A DNA stretch of 64,000 nt. Source: Micromonospora cathayae. Its GTDB lineage: Bacteria > Actinomycetota > Actinomycetes > Mycobacteriales > Micromonosporaceae. The notes beneath the pieces were generated by a model. It worked only from the letters and a program-made list of their open reading frames with translations. It had not been told where the DNA came from and searched no databases. A program made the translations under genes and the position numbers. Within the stretch, counting starts at the first letter, position 1, and each line of letters opens with the position of its first letter. Where the stretch lies: assembly GCF_028993575.1 (NCBI RefSeq), contig NZ_CP118615.1, forward strand, positions 4,803,001 to 4,867,000. The letters are read 5' to 3'. Positions 1-8,386 of this stretch are shown piece after piece.

Positions 1-2
1 CG

Positions 3-149
3 GAGCGTCCGGTGACCGACGCCGGGGCGTGGGCGGGCAGCGCGTGGCACCGGCCGGGGACGCTGGCCGGCGTGCCGCGCGTCGGGTTGCCGACCCGTCC
101 GGCCCAGCCCACCGCCGGGGTCGCACCCCGCCGTTTCGTGGCCGTCTGA
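3..149 (+). CDS. C-terminal end of a gene entering from outside the window
   Basis: One frame is open from the first bases to a TGA at 147-149. It reads as 48 residues ending in Arg-Arg-Phe-Val-Ala-Val, and the codons mostly end in G or C as in the real genes nearby. No domain is recognisable in so short a piece. It could be a genuine gene tail or a chance open frame in GC-rich DNA. Confidence 0.3.
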   Translation, partial: ERPVTDAGAWAGSAWHRPGTLAGVPRVGLPTRPAQPTAGVAPRRFVAV

Positions 150-169
150 CCAGACCTGTCCCCGCCGGC

Positions 170-271
170 GACCGGCCGTTGTGACCGGCCGCGCCACCCG
201 CCGGACCGGCCGTCCTGACCCGCCGCGCCATCCGCCGGACCGGCCGTTCTGGCCGGCCGCGCCATCCGCCG
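170..271. repeat. Three tandem copies of a 34-bp GC-rich repeat
   Basis: Units lie at 170-203, 204-237 and 238-271, each beginning GACCGGCCGT and ending in CCGCCG, with a truncated fourth copy from 272. The units differ at a few positions. The array fills the gap between the tail of the first gene and the convergent FKBP gene. No terminator of ordinary form is seen there, so the repeat may fold as an intergenic hairpin cluster; that is inference. Confidence 0.75.
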
Positions 272-332
272 GACCGCGTCCGGGCGGTGAGGGCCGCATC
301 GGCTCCCACCGCCCGGACCGGATCGGCTCGGG

Positions 333-701
333 TCAGCGGACGCCGAGCAGGTCGACGACGAAGACCAGCGTCTCGCCGGGCTTGATGACCCCGCCGGCAC
401 CCCGGCTGCCGTAGCCCAGGTGCGGCGGGATGGTCAGCTTGCGCCGACCGCCGACCCGCATCCCCACCACGCCCCGGTCCCACCCGGCGATGACCTGCCC
501 GCCGCCGAGACGGAACTCGAAGGTCTCGCCCCGGTTCCAGGACGCGTCGAACTCGCGGCCGGTGGAGTGGGCCACGCCGACGTAGTGCACGCTGGCGAAC
601 TGGCCCGGCTCGGCCTCGGGGCCCTCGCCGACCGTGATGTCCTCGGTCACGAGGTCGGCGGGCGGGTCGCCCTCGATCGGGCCCACCTCGGGCTTGTTCA
701 T
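333..701 (-). CDS. FKBP-type peptidyl-prolyl cis-trans isomerase
   Basis: The 122-residue protein matches a single stand-alone FKBP domain, the usual size for actinobacterial cytosolic members, with no signal peptide. The core contains VHYVG, the segment GGGQVIAGWDRGVVGMRVGG, and the C-terminal IPPHLGYG and FVVDLLGV strands typical of the fold. FKBPs catalyse proline cis-trans isomerisation during protein folding. The frame stays open upstream to 836, but the ATG at 699-701 is preferred because GGAGAG lies just before it and homology begins after it. Confidence 0.92.
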   Translation of the reverse strand: MNKPEVGPIEGDPPADLVTEDITVGEGPEAEPGQFASVHYVGVAHSTGREFDASWNRGETFEFRLGGGQVIAGWDRGVVGMRVGGRRKLTIPPHLGYGSRGAGGVIKPGETLVFVVDLLGVR

Positions 702-888
702 CTGGCTCTCCTGCCTCACGGGATCACTGTCCCGACCGATCCTGCCGGATCGTGGAACGCCGATGTCCGGCAGGACGGCCGTCGGCCCCCCCACCGGCCC
801 CGGCACGGTGGCCGGACCGTTCGAGAGGGCGGACACGACGCGGCGGACGCCACCGGGTGGTGACGTCCGCCGTGGTGCCGGTCGCGGG

Positions 889-1473
889 TCAGCGCAGCCA
901 GGGGAGACGCTGGACGATGGGGAGCTTCGCCCAGGCCCGGCCGAGGCCGAGGGTGTCCCCGGCGGCGACCAGCGCGAGACCGGCCAGCAGGGCCGCGTTG
1001 ATCAGGTGCTCGTCCATGAAGGGGTTGTTCTCGGGAGGCAGCACGACCGTCCACATCATCACGTAGAGCAGGCCACCGGCCACCGCCGCGATCCGCATGC
1101 CGATGCCGAGCAGCAGGGCCACGCCGAGGCCGAGCAGTCCGGCCATGAACAGCCAGTCGGCCCAGGCCGCGCCGGCGATCCCCTGGTAGAAGCCCTGGAA
1201 CGGACCTTCCGCGCCGAAGGCCAGGAAGCCCTTGGTCGGGCTGCCACCGTTGATCCAGGCGTTCTTCGCCTCGGTGGCGTGGCCGAGGCCGAACGTCTTG
1301 TCCAGGAAGGCCCAGAGGAACGTCCAGCCCAGCGCGATCCGGATGCCGGCGAAGACGTACCGGGCGGCGCGGGTCCGGGTGGTGCCGGTCACCGGGACCC
1401 CGTTGGTCCGGGTCGCGGTCGGCGCCGCCGGGGTGGTGGTCCGGGCGGTGTTCCGCTCGATCGTCGCGGTCAT
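889..1473 (-). CDS. DoxX-family membrane protein
   Basis: The 194-residue protein has a hydrophilic N terminus of about 35 residues and then four hydrophobic segments, including ALGWTFLWAFLDKTFGLG, LFMAGLLGLGVALLLG, and a final alanine/leucine-rich helix. This is the DoxX/thiosulfate:quinone oxidoreductase-like membrane fold, a family linked to redox and oxidative-stress functions; the specific reaction is unknown. The ATG at 1471-1473 is preceded by AAGGAAGGA. It is divergent from the CBS-BON gene, and the shared intergenic region carries a perfect inverted repeat, which suggests co-regulation, possibly in a hypoxia/dormancy regulon. Confidence 0.82.
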   Translation of the reverse strand: MTATIERNTARTTTPAAPTATRTNGVPVTGTTRTRAARYVFAGIRIALGWTFLWAFLDKTFGLGHATEAKNAWINGGSPTKGFLAFGAEGPFQGFYQGIAGAAWADWLFMAGLLGLGVALLLGIGMRIAAVAGGLLYVMMWTVVLPPENNPFMDEHLINAALLAGLALVAAGDTLGLGRAWAKLPIVQRLPWLR

Positions 1474-1577
1474 GATGTCCACGTCCTTCCTTCGTGCCTC
1501 GCACCGCTTCTCGGTGGCATCTCCATTCCACGCCGCCGGGGACGTCGGGAGCAGGGCCGACCGGTCCCACCGGGGCC

Positions 1578-1627
1578 GGGACCTTCGCCCCCTTCCGTCG
1601 GGACCTGAGGGGGCCGGAGGTCCCGAC
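1578..1627. promoter_or_regulatory. Inverted repeat resembling a DosR/DevR-type operator
   Basis: A perfect 10-bp inverted repeat, GTCGGGACCT at 1597-1606 and AGGTCCCGAC at 1618-1627, lies in the divergent DoxX/CBS intergenic region. A further GGGACC half-site begins at 1578. The dormancy regulator DevR/DosR binds GGGAC/GTCCC palindromes, though with tighter spacing than here. Both flanking families (CBS-domain, DoxX) are plausible members of dormancy regulons. Assignment to DevR is inference. Confidence 0.5.
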
Positions 1628-1708
1628 GCCCGACGGTCCGTTCGCCTCTGCCGGGGCCCGCGCGGCGGTCGTAGCGTCACCGGCGCACCCTCGGAACAGG
1701 AGGACGAG

Positions 1709-2404
1709 ATGAGAACCTGGCAGGTGGGCGACGTGATGACCGTGGACGTCGTGACGGTCGGGGAACAGACCCCGTACCGGGACATCGTCGATCTGCTGCT
1801 GCGGCGGAGGGTCAGCGCGGTCCCGGTGGTGGACGGGTTCCGGCGGGTGCTCGGGGTGGTCTCCGAGGCGGACCTGCTGCACAAGGTCGAGCACTCCGGA
1901 CACCCGGACGAGCGGCGGGTCTTCACCCGTCCGCGCCGGCGGGCCGCCCTGGCCAAGGCGGACGCGATGCTGGCCGGGGAGCTGATGACCGCGCCCGCGG
2001 TCACCACGTACCCGCAGGCGTCCCTGCCGGCGGCGGCCCGGCTGATGGACCGGGAGCAGGTCAAGCGGCTGCCGGTGCTCGACGACCTGGGCCGGCTGGT
2101 CGGCATCGTGACCCGCTCCGACCTGCTGCGGGTGCACCTGCGCAGTGACACCGAGATCCGTGAGGACGTGGTGGGGGAGGTGCTGCGCCGGGTGCTCGCC
2201 GTCCGGGACGGGCTGGTCACCGTGCAGGTCCGGCAGGGCGCGGTGACCCTGGACGGGCGGCTCGACCGTCGTACCTCGGCCGAGTTGGCGGCCCGGCTCG
2301 CCGGGCAGGTCAGCGGGGTGACCCGGGTGGTCAGCACCATCGGGTACGACGTGGACGACGTGGTCGCCCCGGTCCGGGGCCCGGGGGTGACCCCGGTGGC
2401 CTGA
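1709..2404 (+). CDS. CBS-pair protein with C-terminal BON domain
   Basis: The 231-residue protein has two CBS motifs. The first begins at about residue 8 (VGDVMTVDVVTV) and the second at about residue 90 (ELMTAPAVTTYPQ). A BON domain follows at about 155-220 with the strand TVQVRQGAVTLDGRL. CBS pairs bind adenine nucleotides, and BON domains are thought to contact membranes or phospholipid. The ATG follows ACAGGAGGACGAG, an excellent ribosome-binding site. CBS-BON proteins are common in actinobacterial hypoxia or stress regulons, in line with the operator-like repeat upstream. The ligand and partner are not evident from sequence. Confidence 0.9.
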   Translation: MRTWQVGDVMTVDVVTVGEQTPYRDIVDLLLRRRVSAVPVVDGFRRVLGVVSEADLLHKVEHSGHPDERRVFTRPRRRAALAKADAMLAGELMTAPAVTTYPQASLPAAARLMDREQVKRLPVLDDLGRLVGIVTRSDLLRVHLRSDTEIREDVVGEVLRRVLAVRDGLVTVQVRQGAVTLDGRLDRRTSAELAARLAGQVSGVTRVVSTIGYDVDDVVAPVRGPGVTPVA

Positions 2405-2413
2405 GCGGTCCGG

Positions 2414-3142
2414 TCAGCCGGGGTGGGTGAGCCGGCGGGCCAGTTGTGCCCCGAGCACCTCGGGGGCCTCGGCCAGCGACGGGCCGTACCAGGTCAGGTG
2501 CCGGCCGGAGAGCAGCGCGCAGGGCACCCCGGGGAAGGCGTCCGGCCCGTCGTCGGCGGTGAACCGGTACGGCTCGTCCGGCAGCACCACCAGGTCCGGT
2601 CGGCGTCCGCGCAGCTCGGCGAGGTCCGGGCGGGGGTAGCGGTCCGGGTGGTCGGCGTAGAGGTTGCGGACGCCGAGCCGGTGCAGCACGTCACCGGCGA
2701 AGGTGTCCCGACCGAGGACCACCCAGGGACGCCGCCAGACCGGGACGACCGCCCGGTGGGGGCCGGTCGGGGCGGGCGGTGCCGCCCAGGCCCGCCGGGC
2801 GGCGGTCAGCCAGTCCGGTTCCCGGTCCGCGCCGAGTTCGGTCAGCAGCGCGGCCAGTTCGTCGAGGGCCTGCGGCACGGTACGGGGGTAGGTGACCCGG
2901 ACCGGCACCCCGGCGGCGGTGAGCGCGTCGGCGTCCTCCCGGCGGTTCTCCTCGACGTTGCACAGCACCACGTCCGGGCGGAGCGCGCGCACCCGGGCGA
3001 GGTCGGGGTACTTGCTCCCGCCGACCCGGGCCACGTCGAGATCCGCCGGGTGGGTGCACCAGTCGGTCGCGCCGACCAGTACGCCGGGCAGGGTGACCGC
3101 CACCGCCTCGGTCAGCGACGGCACCAGCGAGACCACCCGCAC
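2414..3142 (-). CDS. Helical-backbone metal receptor / cobalamin-binding-type protein
   Basis: This 242-residue protein has the periplasmic-binding-like fold of BtuF/FhuD relatives. It starts RVVSLVPSLTEAVAV, continues with LVGATDWCTHPA and ALRPDVVLCNVEENRRED, and ends in the second lobe with RRPDLVVLPDEPYRF. No signal peptide or lipobox is seen, so it is probably cytoplasmic, as in stand-alone members annotated as cobalamin-binding. The GTG at 3140-3142 is preferred because GAGAGGAGG precedes it and the family N terminus starts here. It is divergent from the dioxygenase gene, and a LacI-type palindrome lies between them. No transporter subunits are adjacent. Confidence 0.78.
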   Translation of the reverse strand: MRVVSLVPSLTEAVAVTLPGVLVGATDWCTHPADLDVARVGGSKYPDLARVRALRPDVVLCNVEENRREDADALTAAGVPVRVTYPRTVPQALDELAALLTELGADREPDWLTAARRAWAAPPAPTGPHRAVVPVWRRPWVVLGRDTFAGDVLHRLGVRNLYADHPDRYPRPDLAELRGRRPDLVVLPDEPYRFTADDGPDAFPGVPCALLSGRHLTWYGPSLAEAPEVLGAQLARRLTHPG

Positions 3143-3220
3143 GTCGACCTCCTCTCCCGTTGCGCCGGACGGCACCGGTCGATGATGCCCGATCGCCGGT
3201 GGTAGCCGTTGCGCCGTCTC

Positions 3221-3232
3221 TACAACGTTGTA
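3221..3232. promoter_or_regulatory. Palindromic LacI-type operator TACAACGTTGTA
   Basis: A perfect 12-bp palindrome with a central CG, as in many LacI-family operators, lies 30 bp upstream of the dioxygenase ATG. The identical 12-mer occurs at 23364-23375 upstream of the GH43 gene. Recurrence of a perfect palindrome at two promoters 20 kb apart argues for a real binding site. No LacI-family gene is in the window. Confidence 0.65.
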
Positions 3233-3262
3233 ATACTCCCGGGTGTCACCCGAGGAGGCGGT

Positions 3263-4120
3263 ATGGCACCCGACCACGACAGCCCGTTCACCACCACCCC
3301 GACCGGCGACTCCGACGACACGGCGGTCGGGGCGCTCGGTGACCTCTACCGGGACGGGATCACCGCCTGCCGGGGCGCGTTCGGCACCGACTGGGTCGAC
3401 CGGGCCCGGGAGGACGTCGAGGCCGCGTACGCCGAGGCCCGGTCGCGTCCGGACGGCGCGGTCGGCCGGGGCCCGCAGCGCTGGTACGTGGAGATCCACC
3501 CCGAGCAGTTCCGGGGCTTCGTGGACCTGGTCACCCACCCCTGGGTGGTGTCCGTCTGCCGGGCGGTGCTCGGCCCCCGCTACGAGATCGTCGAGCTGGG
3601 CTTCGACACCCCGTTCCCCGGTGCCGCGTACCAGCCCTGGCACCGAGACTTCCCGATGCCCGACGAGACCCGGCAGCAGCGCCGGCTCACCTCCCTGGCG
3701 TTCAACCTGACCACGGTGGACACCGTCGAGGAGATGGGTCCGTTCGAGGTCGCCCCCGGCACCCAGTGGGACGACCACGCCGACTTCGACCACGGCATGT
3801 TCCCGCCGGCGTCCCGCCACCCCCGCTACCAGGAACGGGCGGTGCGGAAGTACCCGCAGCGCGGCGACATCTCGGCCCGCTCGGCGCTGACCATCCACCG
3901 GGGCACCCCGAACGTGTCGACGGTGGCCCGTCCGGTGCTGGTGCTCGGCGTCGACGCCCCCGGCGCGGGCAACGCCGATCGGCACGACATGGCGGTCACC
4001 CGCGCCTACTGGGAGAGCCTGCCGCCCCTGGTCCGGGACCATCTGCCCGTCCCGGTGGTGGACACCCTCACCCCCATCCGGCAGAAACACACCATCGAAG
4101 GGCTGGTGATGGGCGTCTGA
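3263..4120 (+). CDS. Phytanoyl-CoA dioxygenase-family Fe(II)/2-oxoglutarate enzyme
   Basis: The 285-residue protein shows the PhyH-type jelly-roll. A metal-ligand H-x-D lies in YQPWHRDFPMPDE (about residues 130-142), and the distal histidine is probably in LTIHRGTPNVS (about residue 213), followed by a conserved arginine. Such enzymes hydroxylate or halogenate small molecules using iron and 2-oxoglutarate; the substrate cannot be read from sequence. The ATG at 3263 has CGAGGAGG before it; an in-frame upstream ATG at 3209 would place the operator palindrome inside the gene and is rejected. The operator suggests control by a LacI-type repressor, possibly sugar-responsive. Confidence 0.85.
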   Translation: MAPDHDSPFTTTPTGDSDDTAVGALGDLYRDGITACRGAFGTDWVDRAREDVEAAYAEARSRPDGAVGRGPQRWYVEIHPEQFRGFVDLVTHPWVVSVCRAVLGPRYEIVELGFDTPFPGAAYQPWHRDFPMPDETRQQRRLTSLAFNLTTVDTVEEMGPFEVAPGTQWDDHADFDHGMFPPASRHPRYQERAVRKYPQRGDISARSALTIHRGTPNVSTVARPVLVLGVDAPGAGNADRHDMAVTRAYWESLPPLVRDHLPVPVVDTLTPIRQKHTIEGLVMGV

Positions 4121-4151
4121 CCCACCCCGTCCGCCCGGCCGGGCGGCGCAC

Positions 4152-4187
4152 CGGCACAGCAGGCACACCCGGCACAGCAGGCACACC
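4152..4187. repeat. Two perfect tandem copies of an 18-bp repeat
   Basis: The unit CGGCACAGCAGGCACACC occurs at 4152-4169 and 4170-4187, followed by a decayed third copy (CGGCGCAGCC). Just upstream, 4131-4146 is a 16-bp perfect palindrome after the dioxygenase stop codon. The region separates convergent genes and is non-coding. Confidence 0.7.
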
Positions 4188-4304
4188 CGGCGCAGCCGGT
4201 CGGGCGGCACAGCCGGCCGGCGGCAGGCTCCGCCCCGTCGGCCGGGGGTCGGCGCGCGGAGCGCAATCGGCCGGGTCGCGCGGCGCAGTCGGGCGGTGGT
4301 GCGG

Positions 4305-5411
4305 TCAGAGCAGCCGGCTGGGCGGTGGCGGGTCGCTCTCGTCGCCCAGCGCCGCGATCGGTACCCCCTCCCGGGCCGCCCAGCGCACCGCCGACCGCAG
4401 GTCCGCCAGCGGCAGCGGTCGCCGGGTGGTCACGGTGACCGCCGCGTGTACCGCGTACTCGACGAACGGGTAGGACCGGGCCAGCCCGGCGACCCCCTCG
4501 GTGACCCGCTGGGCGACCGCCACCGCCTGCTGTTCGGTCAGCGCGGGCAGCACCAGCAGGTACTCCTGCTCGTCGAGGCGTACCGCCCGGTCGACCGGGC
4601 GCAGGGGAGCGGTCACCGCCGCGAGCACCGCCTGCGTCTCCCGGGCGGCGGTCCGGCGACCGATGCGTTCCGGCGCGCCGGCCGGCTCCTCGAGGCGGAC
4701 GCCGACCAGGGCCACCGGCAGGGTGCCCGAGGCGGTGACCCGGCCGGTCCACCCGCCCAGCGACGTCTCGTCGAGCACCGGCGGTTCGGCCGGGCCACCG
4801 TGTCGCCCCGGTGGCGTACCGCCGCGTTCCGCCCGGTCGGCCAGCAACCGCAGTGCGGCTTCCGCACGTGCCTCGCCGGGCGTGGCGGGCAGGTCCCGTA
4901 CCCGGGCGACCACGTCGTCGATGACGGCCAGGGTGCCCGGGGCCAGCCGGTCGGCCAGCGCCGCGCGCAACCGGAGCACCTCGTGCAGCGCCTCGTCACG
5001 GCGGAACCCCCACCAGCCGTCGAACAGCCGGCCCGCCTCGAGGTCCGTCGCCGCCGGATCCACCTCGACCCGGTCGTGGGCCACCAGCGCCGCGCCGAAG
5101 CGGGGCGTCAGCACCACCACCGTCCACTCCCGGGCCAGCTCCTCGGCCTCGTCGAGTGGTACGCCCGCCAGCGTCGCCGGCAGGTCCGGTGCGGTGGGGG
5201 ACACCACGCCTACCACGGTGGCGGCCGCCACCGCCGCGATCCGCTCGTAGAGCGCCCGTTCCCGCGCGAAGTACGGCATCCGCTGGAACAGCGCGACCAC
5301 CACCAGCGGGCCGTCCTCGGCGGCGGCCAGCGCGGCCCGCTCCATCGCGTGCGACACGGTGACGAGGTTCCGCTTGGTCAACCGGTCGAGGGGGCGGCCA
5401 CGGTGCAACAT
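4305..5411 (-). CDS. DICT sensory-domain protein with degenerate GGDEF domain
   Basis: This 368-residue protein begins with a DICT domain (about residues 12-120; LVTVSHAMERAALAA, VVALFQRMPYFARE), a sensory module found with diguanylate cyclase and two-component proteins. A C-terminal region (about 225-355) has GGDEF-like architecture, but the signature is replaced by RLDEQEYLLVLPAL, so cyclase activity is unlikely; it may bind a ligand or act as a scaffold. No transmembrane helix is seen. The gene is divergent from the DUF2726-like gene by about 90 bp. The role in c-di-GMP or light/redox sensing is inference. Confidence 0.75.
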   Translation of the reverse strand: MLHRGRPLDRLTKRNLVTVSHAMERAALAAAEDGPLVVVALFQRMPYFARERALYERIAAVAAATVVGVVSPTAPDLPATLAGVPLDEAEELAREWTVVVLTPRFGAALVAHDRVEVDPAATDLEAGRLFDGWWGFRRDEALHEVLRLRAALADRLAPGTLAVIDDVVARVRDLPATPGEARAEAALRLLADRAERGGTPPGRHGGPAEPPVLDETSLGGWTGRVTASGTLPVALVGVRLEEPAGAPERIGRRTAARETQAVLAAVTAPLRPVDRAVRLDEQEYLLVLPALTEQQAVAVAQRVTEGVAGLARSYPFVEYAVHAAVTVTTRRPLPLADLRSAVRWAAREGVPIAALGDESDPPPPSRLL

Positions 5412-5500
5412 CCGCCGAGCCTAGAAGATCACCGACCGTGCCGGGTGGCGGGTGGGACCGGCGTCCTAGACTCTGGCCGGCACCGAAGGATGGAACACCG

Positions 5501-6406
5501 ATGCTGACGATGACGACCACCGGACCCGACGACAGTTCCGGGCTGCGTCCGTTGCCCGCCGCCGGCCGTGCTCCGGTGCTGGAGCGCGCCGGTCACGTCG
5601 TGCACGCCGCCCGCCGGCTCGGCGAGCTGGTGTCGCGTCGTCCCGCCGGGATCACCGGTCACCAGTGGAGCACGGCCGGTCGGGCCACCCTGGACTTCGT
5701 GGTGTCCGTCGCGGACACCGGTCGGCCCGCGTTCGCCGTGGAGATCGGGCCGCCGGTGGTCACCCCGGAGGCCCGCCGCGAGGTACGGATGCGGGAGGCG
5801 GTCTGCGCGGCGGTCGGCCTGCCGGTGCTGCGGATCGAGTCGACGACGCTGCGGCCGGGCCCGCACGGGCGACGGGTGGTCGAGTACCTCGTCGACGCCC
5901 GCTGCTACGCCGCCGGCACCGTGGAGCGGCTCGATCCCACCGATCCGGAGGATCCGACGGCGGAGGCGCCGGTCGGGTTCCGGGACATCATCGGACGGCT
6001 CCCGGACGGTCGACGCGGTCAGGTCAACGACCTGGGCGCGATCGCCCGCGCCGCCGCCGTCGAGGCGTACGTGGCCCGCCAGCTCGTCGATCCGATCCTG
6101 CGTGGTCTGCACGTGCGCTGGACCGACGGCCCGGCCGAGGGGTGGGGCTGGGTGGAGGTACGCCCCGGCCACTGCCTGGTCGAGCGGGTCCAGCTGCGAC
6201 AGCAGCGGTTCTCCTGCGGGGTCGACCCGGCCCGGCTGGCCCAGGACCTGGCCGCCGCCGCCGTCGGTGAGCGGCTACGGACGCTGGACGCGGAGGAGCC
6301 GACCCTGGTGCCCCGCGCCGAGCTGGGCCGGGACGTCGACCGGTTACGGGCCCGCCGGGACGAGATGGCGGACGGGTTCCCCTTCGACCACCTCACGTTC
6401 GACTGA
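5501..6406 (+). CDS. DUF2726-like protein of unknown function
   Basis: The 301-residue protein carries a segment typical of DUF2726/restriction-endonuclease-like folds (about residues 55-115: LDFVVSVADTGRPAFAVEIG, then AVCAAVGLPVLRIE). The usual basic residue after the acidic pair is not obvious, so nuclease activity is doubtful. The C-terminal half (about 190-300) is alpha-helical with no recognisable domain. The ATG at 5501 follows GAAGGATGG; an upstream in-frame ATG at 5438 lacks a ribosome-binding site. Its job is unknown. Confidence 0.65.
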   Translation: MLTMTTTGPDDSSGLRPLPAAGRAPVLERAGHVVHAARRLGELVSRRPAGITGHQWSTAGRATLDFVVSVADTGRPAFAVEIGPPVVTPEARREVRMREAVCAAVGLPVLRIESTTLRPGPHGRRVVEYLVDARCYAAGTVERLDPTDPEDPTAEAPVGFRDIIGRLPDGRRGQVNDLGAIARAAAVEAYVARQLVDPILRGLHVRWTDGPAEGWGWVEVRPGHCLVERVQLRQQRFSCGVDPARLAQDLAAAAVGERLRTLDAEEPTLVPRAELGRDVDRLRARRDEMADGFPFDHLTFD

Positions 6407-6572
6407 CCGGTCCCGGTCACCTTCTCCCACCGGGCCCCGCCCGTTCCCACCCGGCACCGTCGACCCGCCGTTGAACCTTCCGGGCCGTGGGTCCGTACTC
6501 ACGCGGGAACGGACAGGATCAGCTCGCCCGTGGTGGGCGGGGGCACGGTGGACCGAAAGGGAGAACCCAGCC

Positions 6573-7775
6573 ATGCGCAGGTTCACACGCGCGCGCCGGT
6601 CGACGGGCGGCGCACGGAGTACGAGAGTGGTGGCGGTGGTCGGCACGCTCGCGGTGTTCGGGGGCATCGTCGCGGTGACCCAGATCTCGTCGGCCGAGGA
6701 CCGCCGGACCGTCCCGGCCGCCTCGGCCGCCTGCGTCCCCCCGGCTCCCGGCGCGACCGCTCCGGACGGCCGGGGGACCACGGTGACCCGGCAGAACGGC
6801 CGGGACGTCCGCAGCCACTGGGGGGACGGCCAGATGTCGGTGCCGGAGTGCCGGTCCGGCGGTACCGCCTCGACCCGCGTGGTGAGCTGCCCGGACGTGG
6901 CCGCCGAGCTGCCCGGGGTGCCGGAGCGGGCACGGGCCGAGGTGGACCGGAACCTGGCCCTGCTCCAGACGCAGATCGCCGAGGCGGACCGGCGGCTGGC
7001 CGCCGACGGCGACCGGGGGGAGGAGTTCGTCCGGAACGCCGTCCTGCGGCCACTGGCCGACAAACGTCGGGCCACCCTGGACCGGATCGCCCTGGCCATC
7101 GCCCGGGAGGCCGCCCGGCCGGAGGGGCTGGACCGGCTGGCCGAGTGCCGGGTCACCACGGCCGGCGGTGACGGCAGCACCGGCGGCGACAACGGCAGCG
7201 GCGACGACGGTGGGGGCACCGACAACGGGCTGGACGTGCTCGCCGACGACTGCGACGACAGCCGGCTCCAGCCGCACGACGGTTTCCAGAACGGCCGGCG
7301 GTGCGTCAGCACGGCGTTCGGTGAGGTGGGCAGCGCGGCCGACAACCCGTCGCTGCTGATCACCCGGTTCCCCGACCGGGTCCGCGCCGGCCAGGCGTTC
7401 AGCCTGCGGGTGTCCACCCGGAACCTGGTCCGGGACCGGTTCCTCGCCGCCGGGCAGGGCGGCTACTACGTGGAGAGTTCCCTGCTCAACGAGGCGGGGC
7501 TGGTCCGGGGCCACTTCCACACCGCGTGCCGGATGCTCGGCAGCACCCGGACGCCGCCGGACCCGGCGGCCGTACCGGCGTTCTTCGTGGCGACCGAGGA
7601 CGGTGGCGGCGGTGCCCAACCGGACGAGGTCACCATCCAGGTGCCGGGCCTGCCGGAAGCGGGCATCGCCCAGTGCGCGGTCTGGGCCGGTGACGGATCG
7701 CACCGGCTGCCGATGATGGAGCGGGCCAACCAGACCCCGGCGTTCGACGTGGTGCGGATCCGGGTCGGTCGCTGA
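6573..7775 (+). CDS. Secreted protein of unknown function (possible metal/CBM-like C terminus)
   Basis: The 400-residue protein has an N-terminal signal sequence (basic start, then VVAVVGTLAVFGGIVAVTQI) and a probable cleavage near residue 42. Residues about 110-180 form a charged helical, possibly coiled-coil, stretch. A Gly/Asp-rich linker (about 192-215) follows, then a C-terminal beta-rich domain with several cysteines and the His-containing segment VRGHFHTACRML. Actinomycete secreted proteins of this architecture have no assigned function. GAAAGGGAGAAC provides the ribosome-binding site. Confidence 0.72.
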   Translation: MRRFTRARRSTGGARSTRVVAVVGTLAVFGGIVAVTQISSAEDRRTVPAASAACVPPAPGATAPDGRGTTVTRQNGRDVRSHWGDGQMSVPECRSGGTASTRVVSCPDVAAELPGVPERARAEVDRNLALLQTQIAEADRRLAADGDRGEEFVRNAVLRPLADKRRATLDRIALAIAREAARPEGLDRLAECRVTTAGGDGSTGGDNGSGDDGGGTDNGLDVLADDCDDSRLQPHDGFQNGRRCVSTAFGEVGSAADNPSLLITRFPDRVRAGQAFSLRVSTRNLVRDRFLAAGQGGYYVESSLLNEAGLVRGHFHTACRMLGSTRTPPDPAAVPAFFVATEDGGGGAQPDEVTIQVPGLPEAGIAQCAVWAGDGSHRLPMMERANQTPAFDVVRIRVGR

Positions 7776-7789
7776 ACACCACCCGTGCC

Positions 7790-7826
7790 CCGGTCGGGTC
7801 GCCGTGCTCCCCGGCGGCCCGACCGG
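7790..7826 (+). terminator. Hairpin after the secreted-protein gene
   Basis: A 14-bp stem with one T-G wobble (7790-7803 with 7813-7826; outer half CCGGTCGGG) and a 9-nt loop starts 14 bases after the stop codon. There is no T-tract, as is common for actinobacterial terminators. Confidence 0.6.
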
Positions 7827-8038
7827 ACCACCGCCGCGCGGATCCGCACCGACGCTGGTCCCGGTGCCGACGGGCCACCGGGGGAGCCCGTCGAGCATCG
7901 GATTCGGCCGTGGTCGCCGCCGGGCGCGGCGTGGAAGCAGGCGTGCGGGCCGTGGTGGGGGGTAAAGAGTGGCCCGACCGGCGTGGCCGATTTCCCAGCG
8001 TGACGCGCGGGCTCCCGTTGGTAATCCCGGCAGGCTGG

Positions 8039-8386
8039 TCAGCGGTTCTTGTACGCCTCGACGACCGACACCGGGATGCGGCCGCGCTCGGAAATCTCGT
8101 AGCCGTTCTTGGTGGCCCATTCGCGGATGGCCCGGTTCTGCTCACGATCCATTCCGGAGGTTGCCGGACGGCTGGGGCGACGGGCCCCCCGGTTGCTCTC
8201 GACCACGCCACGACCGATGCGCCGGCCAGCGTTGATGTACGGGTCCAGGGCCTTGCGGAGGACCCCGGCGTTTTCGTCCGACACATCGATGGTGTACATG
8301 ACGCCGTCGAGCCCGAACTCGACCGTCCGGTCGGCCTTTCCGCCGTCGAGGTCGTCCGTGAGAACTGTGATTACTTTCCTGGCCAT
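8039..8386 (-). CDS. lsr2: Lsr2 nucleoid-associated protein / xenogeneic silencer
   Basis: The 115-residue protein matches Lsr2 in full length. It has an N-terminal dimerisation domain ([16 protein letters not shown], then YTIDVSD) and a C-terminal AT-hook-like DNA-binding domain with [18 protein letters not shown], containing the R-G-R core. Lsr2 is the actinobacterial H-NS analogue that bridges DNA and silences AT-rich foreign genes. A strong site, AAGGAGTAATCGACG, precedes the ATG. It stands alone, divergent from lon, with a long AT-richer upstream region. Confidence 0.96.
   Translation of the reverse strand: MARKVITVLTDDLDGGKADRTVEFGLDGVMYTIDVSDENAGVLRKALDPYINAGRRIGRGVVESNRGARRPSRPATSGMDREQNRAIREWATKNGYEISERGRIPVSVVEAYKNR

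Noticed and set aside
4131..4146. CCGCCCGG/CCGGGCGG palindrome after the dioxygenase gene as a terminator
   Set aside because: It has no loop of its own and would form only a short stem, so it was not listed as a separate terminator.
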